Positions 11,601 to 15,230 of a stretch of DNA of 15,230 nt are shown piece by piece. The stretch covers positions 1 to 15,230 of the forward strand of contig CADCOF010000182.1 in the NCBI GenBank assembly GCA_902802975.1. The letters are read 5' to 3'. The notes beneath the pieces are model-generated. The model had not been told where the DNA came from, made no database searches, and saw nothing but the letters and a program-made list of their open reading frames with translations. Position 1 is the stretch's first letter; every line of letters starts with the position of its first letter. This DNA comes from an uncultured Ruminococcus sp. GTDB lineage: Bacteria > Bacillota > Clostridia > Oscillospirales > Acutalibacteraceae. A program made the position numbers and the translations under genes.

Positions 11601-11793
11601 TATCTGAGCGGTTGGAAAAATTTAAATGTTTATTTGAACTATAAATCAGCAAATTTTGTTAAGATTTTATCGGTGTTTATTGGGTTTTGGGATGTGGGAA
11701 GTCTGAGTTAATTATTTTTTCGGCTGCACTCGCCCGGCACCTCGCAAAGCATTTATAAAACAAATAAACATCAAAAGAAAATTTTATGCAATA
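11601..11793. other. AT-rich gene-free spacer
   Basis: No gene or RNA is recognised. It contains a 22-base sequence (11637-11658) that recurs with one mismatch at 15147-15168, and a short GC-rich patch at about 11730-11755. Confidence 0.5.
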
Positions 11794-11822
11794 TTGCAAT
11801 TTATGTAAATTTATAGTATAAT
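11794..11822 (+). promoter_or_regulatory. Promoter of the broken LRR gene
   Basis: TTGCAA (11794-11799), a 17-base spacer and TATAAT (11817-11822). A 10-base palindrome GCAATATTGC (11789-11798) overlaps the -35 box. A small hairpin CAGTC/GACTG (11840-11844 and 11851-11855) lies in the leader. The promoter and the AGGAGG at 11866-11871 appear intact although the gene is not. Confidence 0.65.
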
Positions 11823-11880
11823 GTAATACAGAATAATTGCAGTCGGTTTTGACTGTAAAAAGAACAGGAGGATTTATTAT

Positions 11881-12429
11881 ATGTCATTTCAAATTGAGAA
11901 CGGTGTGCTGATAAAGTACACTGAAGAAAAGGCGTGACAGATGTTGTCATCCCCTACAGCGTGACGCAAATCGACAATAGTGTTTTTAGTGGTTGCAGTT
12001 CATTAAACGCATTAACAATATTTGTCTGCACTATTGACTATATAAAACACCCTCAGAAAATAATTAGTCTGTTTGAAGTGAATGATATGCTCGTTAAAAA
12101 ATTATGATAAAAAATAGATATGTTTACAGAATATATATATAATACAAATTTTCCTTAACACTTCCAAGCCTAAAGCGGAAGAATACATCAAGAAAAATGA
12201 TTTGAAGATCATAAAATTTTTGATCGATGTTGAAGATTTCGAAACGGTGAAGGCTCTTTTTGAATTCGGCAAGTTTGTCACAGAGCGCAACATCATGACT
12301 TTTGTTGACTACTCTATAGCGCATACCCAAGACGGCGGCGATATGGAGATACAAACGTATATCACATGGACTACAAGAACGAACATTTTTCATAATATCT
12401 TTGGAATAAATCAATTTTGCAAGGTTTGA
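11881..12429 (+). pseudogene. Degraded BspA-type leucine-rich-repeat protein gene
   Basis: An ATG with AGGAGG 9 bases upstream opens with MSFQIENGVLIKYTEEK and then hits TGA at 11935. Shifting back by one base at 11931 restores the frame: GVTDVVIPYSVTQ and NSVFSGCSSLNAL, a classic BspA-type repeat. This frame ends at 12107. A third stretch (about 12157-12429) encodes AEEYIKKNDLKIIKFLI, ALFEFGKFVTERNI and AHTQDGGDMEIQTY, resembling the conserved C-terminal region that follows the repeats in related clostridial proteins. Near its end the frame shifts again: YKNEHF is readable in another frame at about 12370-12390. Most of the repeat array is gone. At least two frameshifts and an internal deletion make this a relic. 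Function when intact is not known; BspA-type repeats often mediate surface or protein contacts, but no signal peptide is visible here. Confidence 0.8.
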
Positions 12430-12459
12430 GACACTTGCTGCGGAATTGAGGGAATATCA

Positions 12460-12499
12460 AAAAAAGAGTCCAACGTGTTTGCACATTGGACTCTTTTTT
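12460..12499. terminator. Bidirectional terminator between the LRR relic and oadB
   Basis: A perfect 14-bp stem (12460-12473 against 12486-12499), extended by GTG/CAC in the loop, with an A run on the left and six T on the right. It can stop the minus-strand oadGB transcript and plus-strand transcription coming from the LRR relic. Confidence 0.9.
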
Positions 12500-12532
12500 G
12501 AAAATGTTGGAAACATTTATTATAACAAATAA

Positions 12533-13777
12533 TCAAGCGAGAATGCTGATAAGTACGCCTGCCGCTACAGCAGAACCTACAACGCCAGCAACATTCGGAC
12601 CCATTGCGTGCATAAGAAGGAAGTTGGATGGATTCTCTTCCTGACCTACTTTCTGAGAAACACGTGCAGCCATCGGAACTGCCGAAACGCCTGCCGAACC
12701 GATAAGCGGATTTACTTTTCCGCCTGTTGCTTTGCACATGATCTTTCCGAAAAGTACGCCAAACGCTGTACCCATCATAAAGGCAAACAAACCCAGAAGA
12801 ATAATGCCGAGAGTTTTTGGCGAGAGGAATACTTTGCCTGTTGCTGTGGAGCCTACAGATAAGCCGAGGAAAATTGTGATGATATTCATCAGTTCGTTCT
12901 GCGCTGTTTTTGAAATTCTGTCAACAACGCCGCTCTCACGCATAAGATTTCCGAACATAAGCATTCCTATAAGCGTTGCAGCATCGGGAAGAAGCAGCGA
13001 CACAATAACCATTACGATAATGGGGAAGAGGATTTTTTCAAGCTTGGATACAGGACGAAGCTGTACCATTTTTATTGAACGCTCTTCTTTTGTGGTAAGC
13101 AGTCTCATAATCGGCGGCTGAATAATAGGTACCAGTGCCATGTATGAATATGCCGCAACCGCGATGGGACCTAACAGGTGCTGCGCCAATATAGTGGTAA
13201 CATAAATAGCTGTAGGACCGTCTGCGCCTCCTATAATACCGATAGCACCGGCTTCCTTTGTGTTAAATCCGAGCAAAACTGCACCGATAAATGTAATAAA
13301 AATGCCAATTTGTGCGGCAGCTCCGAGAATAAAGCTTTTGGGATTCGAGATCAGCGGGCCGAAATCTGTCATTGCACCTATACCGAGGAAAATCAGCGGC
13401 GGGTAAATTCCATGCTTAACGCCTTGATACAGATAATAGAGCAAGCCGCCGACTTCATCAGGCTTTGCAAAATATTCAACGCCGTTTATCACCACGCGCG
13501 CATATGTTACGTTTTCTCCGGCATGAGTAGCCAAGTACTCATTTACAGGATAGTAATGAGTCTGACCGCCGATGGCGATACCGGGATACAAGTTTACAAG
13601 CAGCATTCCAATCGCAATTGGTAACAGAACCAGTGGTTCGAATTGCTTTTTGATTGCAAGATAAATAAGAACGAAAGATACCAAGATCATTATGTAGTTT
13701 TGCCATGGAAGAGTTGCAAATCCGGAATTGGAAAAAATACTGACGATCGATTCTAAAAACTGATTAATAAACTCCAA
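12533..13777 (-). CDS. oadB: Na+-transporting carboxylate decarboxylase, beta subunit (OadB/MmdB/GcdB family)
   Basis: A multi-helix membrane protein that decarboxylates carboxybiotin and exports Na+. The 414 residues contain the conserved GGADGPTAIY segment with D186 (D203 in the Klebsiella protein) and NPLIGSAGVSAVPMAARV with N356 and R372 (N373 and R389 there), the proposed Na+ and proton relay region. An insertion-like polar loop at about 65-115 is probably outside the membrane. I start at a TTG (13775-13777) that has GGGGGTG about 8 bases upstream; an ATG at 13841-13843 in the same frame would add 22 residues overlapping oadG and looks artificial. Whether the substrate is oxaloacetate, methylmalonyl-CoA or glutaconyl-CoA cannot be told, because the substrate-specific alpha subunit is not in the window. 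Confidence 0.93.
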   Translation of the reverse strand: MEFINQFLESIVSIFSNSGFATLPWQNYIMILVSFVLIYLAIKKQFEPLVLLPIAIGMLLVNLYPGIAIGGQTHYYPVNEYLATHAGENVTYARVVINGVEYFAKPDEVGGLLYYLYQGVKHGIYPPLIFLGIGAMTDFGPLISNPKSFILGAAAQIGIFITFIGAVLLGFNTKEAGAIGIIGGADGPTAIYVTTILAQHLLGPIAVAAYSYMALVPIIQPPIMRLLTTKEERSIKMVQLRPVSKLEKILFPIIVMVIVSLLLPDAATLIGMLMFGNLMRESGVVDRISKTAQNELMNIITIFLGLSVGSTATGKVFLSPKTLGIILLGLFAFMMGTAFGVLFGKIMCKATGGKVNPLIGSAGVSAVPMAARVSQKVGQEENPSNFLLMHAMGPNVAGVVGSAVAAGVLISILA

Positions 13778-13800
13778 AATAACACACCCCCATCTATTTC

Positions 13801-14193
13801 TCAAAAGGCACGAGTATTCTCTGCCATGCCCGCTGATCTCCAAGCATTGTATCTGCCCGAAGAGTTCTGTCTCTTTGCTTTTTTGACAGATGTTACCGTT
13901 ACGGCACCTTCTCCGAAAACAGTGTCAACAGCAGCGGCGATTGCCGCAATTATTTCGCCGGGGATCGTATCATCAGGCTGTTCAGTCTGCGCCTTTTCAA
14001 TTGGTTCCGGCTTACTTTCGGCAACTTTGACGGGCTTCGGTTCTTTTGTAGTTTTACTTTGCTCGATACGGCTTTGGGCATTGCTGACAGCGGTACTGTA
14101 CATCTTAATTATAAAGATAAGCAATACAAGTACGCCGAATACCACAACAATTCCGGTCAGCAAAATAATGAGACCGACTTTCATCTCACTCAT
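13801..14193 (-). CDS. oadG: Na+-transporting decarboxylase gamma/delta-type subunit (OadG family)
   Basis: A small membrane anchor that holds the soluble carboxyltransferase to the beta subunit. The 130 residues comprise one membrane helix (about 7-29), a Lys/Pro/Glu-rich linker (about 44-76), a helical patch EIIAAIAAAVDTVFGE (80-95), and the tail NAWRSAGMAENTRAF (116-130), similar to the R-AW-AGR-EN ending of the family. GGGAGTGA lies before the ATG. It ends 23 bases before oadB and is probably the first gene of a two-gene operon. No biotin-carrier MKM motif is present in it or nearby. Confidence 0.85.
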   Translation of the reverse strand: MSEMKVGLIILLTGIVVVFGVLVLLIFIIKMYSTAVSNAQSRIEQSKTTKEPKPVKVAESKPEPIEKAQTEQPDDTIPGEIIAAIAAAVDTVFGEGAVTVTSVKKAKRQNSSGRYNAWRSAGMAENTRAF

Positions 14194-14262
14194 AAAAGCT
14201 CACTCCCTGCACATTATTTTTATTGGACGGCAGAAAGCGGCTCTGCCAATTCATTCAGATTT

Positions 14263-14291
14263 ATTATAGTATAAATTAGTCAAAAATTCAA
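14263..14291 (-). promoter_or_regulatory. Promoter of oadG-oadB
   Basis: Read on the minus strand: TTGAAT (14291-14286), a 17-base spacer and a perfect TATAAT (14268-14263). The predicted start is near 14256. The leader contains a hairpin with GGCAGA/TCTGCC arms (14229-14234 and 14242-14247). Confidence 0.7.
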
Positions 14292-14404
14292 CAGTTATTA
14301 CAATATTTTCAAGAAATATTTTATTTTTTTTGAGATATGACAAGTTATTGCGAGAAAATATTTGAACTTAATATTATTTATGATTAGTGTCAAAATCAGG
14401 ATGA

Positions 14405-15025
14405 TTACATTTCTTCATCATCTTTTATACTTGCAATTTTTCGGTTATGAGATATTTTCTTGAACGGATTATAGACGCGTATATTTTGTATAGCGGCTGC
14501 AGTCTTATGAACGTTGCATGACGCGTGGGGAAGTTTCATAATATATCTTTCAAGATCGTTAATGCTTATCCCAATCGATTTATCAAATACGACGTCGGAT
14601 GCCGTAAAAACAACAACTCCGTATACAGGTACATTAATTCTGCTTTTTCGCAGATGATACTTTATGCAGTTAACGTGAGTTTGGTTTTGCATTTGAGGGT
14701 TGTACATTTTATATATCTTGCTGCCTATTTTATGTTCGAGATGTTTTCCGCTGCCACTGATAGTACCGGATACACCTTTCGTTTCAACAGACAATACACC
14801 AAAGGAGCCAAACACTATGTGATCAACTTCGCAGGTACCATCATATAGGGGAAGATATACGTTGTTCATCACAATAATCTGTTCTTTTCGCGCTATTTTT
14901 TTCAGGCATGAGGAAACTTTTAATTCGGCGTCACGACCTTTTTTTGATTTTCTGTGATCGGATAGAATTAATGCTAACATACAAACTGCTATAATTATTA
15001 CAACTAATATAATAAAAAAATTCAT
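14405..15025 (-). CDS. Membrane-anchored NERD-domain protein
   Basis: The 206 residues comprise one N-terminal membrane helix (about 3-22), a basic stretch (HRKSKKGR), and a NERD domain (about 30-150). NERD is a nuclease-related domain with a restriction-endonuclease-like fold: E34 in GRDAELKV, D68 in EVDHIVFG and E81/K83 in VETKG match the D...ExK pattern. The tail is basic, then acidic (IKDDEEM). AGGAG lies 6 bases before the ATG. Family members are found on plasmids and chromosomes and their substrates are mostly unknown; nucleic-acid processing is inferred from the fold only. It is monocistronic, as oadG behind it has its own promoter. A lone copy without helicase or other defence genes gives no evidence for a defence role. 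Confidence 0.85.
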   Translation of the reverse strand: MNFFIILVVIIIAVCMLALILSDHRKSKKGRDAELKVSSCLKKIARKEQIIVMNNVYLPLYDGTCEVDHIVFGSFGVLSVETKGVSGTISGSGKHLEHKIGSKIYKMYNPQMQNQTHVNCIKYHLRKSRINVPVYGVVVFTASDVVFDKSIGISINDLERYIMKLPHASCNVHKTAAAIQNIRVYNPFKKISHNRKIASIKDDEEM

Positions 15026-15055
15026 GTTTTACTCCTAAATAATATTTTATAGTAA

Positions 15056-15084
15056 ATTATAACATATTTGTAACAAAATGTCAA
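15056..15084 (-). promoter_or_regulatory. Consensus promoter of the NERD-domain gene
   Basis: Read on the minus strand: perfect TTGACA (15084-15079), a 17-base spacer and perfect TATAAT (15061-15056). The predicted leader is about 24 bases. This is the best match to consensus in the window. Confidence 0.8.
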
Positions 15085-15146
15085 GATATATTTTACTTCA
15101 TAGATTGAACAATTCATTCTATTTTTCAAACAAGGTCTATTTTTTA

Positions 15147-15214
15147 AACTATAAATGAGCAAATTTTGAATTGTTCGTCAATATCAACAAATTTGCGTCG
15201 CCTTGGAGCGGCGA
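15147..15214. repeat. Repeat motif and hairpins at the right edge
   Basis: 15147-15168 matches 11637-11658 in 21 of 22 positions. It leads into an imperfect hairpin of about 15 bp (15159-15196, with GCAAATTT/AAATTTGC at its base) and a second one, TCGCC/GGCGA (15198-15202 and 15210-15214). No gene is seen from 15085 to the end. Confidence 0.4.
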
Positions 15215-15230
15215 GGGAACATGGTGCAAA

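Noticed and set aside
11926..11937. Programmed -1 frameshift in the LRR gene (slip on AAAAG)
   Set aside because: A -1 slip would restore the repeat frame, but the gene has a further stop, a deletion and a later frameshift, so decay is simpler.
13778..13843. N-terminal 22-residue extension of oadB from an upstream ATG
   Set aside because: It overlaps the end of oadG, has no ribosome binding site, and its sequence is unlike the family; the TTG at 13777 has a strong site and the expected N terminus.

Overview
The window looks like a chromosomal segment from a low-to-mid GC anaerobic Firmicute, most likely a Ruminococcus-type gut clostridium. This rests on AG-rich Shine-Dalgarno sequences before almost every gene, a bifunctional AdhE, an F-type ATP synthase operon whose c subunit carries a sodium-type ion site, a membrane Na+-pumping decarboxylase pair (OadB/OadG), and a decayed BspA-type leucine-rich-repeat gene. 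The taxonomic placement is inference; no rRNA or other marker is present.

Layout. 1-276: gene-free leader with a GC-rich hairpin and a promoter. 277-2895 (+): adhE with its own terminator. 2972-3937 (+): an RluA-family pseudouridine synthase with a terminator over its stop codon. 4175-11554 (+): a complete F1Fo ATP synthase operon in canonical order I-B-E-F-H-A-G-D-C, served by two good sigma-A-type promoters and closed by a strong terminator. Most junctions overlap or are tight (TTGA, ATGA), but two are wide and filled with inverted-repeat DNA: about 280 bp between atpB and atpE, and about 470 bp between atpG and atpD. 11881-12429 (+): a broken LRR gene that keeps an intact-looking promoter and ribosome binding site. 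12533-14193 (-): oadG-oadB with their own promoter and a bidirectional terminator. 14405-15025 (-): a membrane-anchored NERD-domain protein behind a consensus promoter. 15085-15230: gene-free, hairpin-bearing DNA.

How the genes fit together. AdhE disposes of reducing equivalents as ethanol. OadB/OadG are the membrane parts of a biotin-dependent decarboxylase that exports Na+, although the carboxyltransferase and biotin-carrier subunits are not in the window. The ATP synthase c subunit has the Na+-type pattern with two carboxylates (E30 and E63) plus V61, T64, T65 and Y68, so the synthase can be predicted to run on Na+. The window therefore points to a sodium-based energy cycle in a fermentative anaerobe. 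The epsilon subunit is only 87 residues and lacks the C-terminal helical domain that inhibits ATP hydrolysis in other bacteria.

The most interesting non-coding items are the two structured blocks inside the ATP synthase operon, and two promoters whose -35 boxes lie inside the terminator hairpin of the preceding gene.
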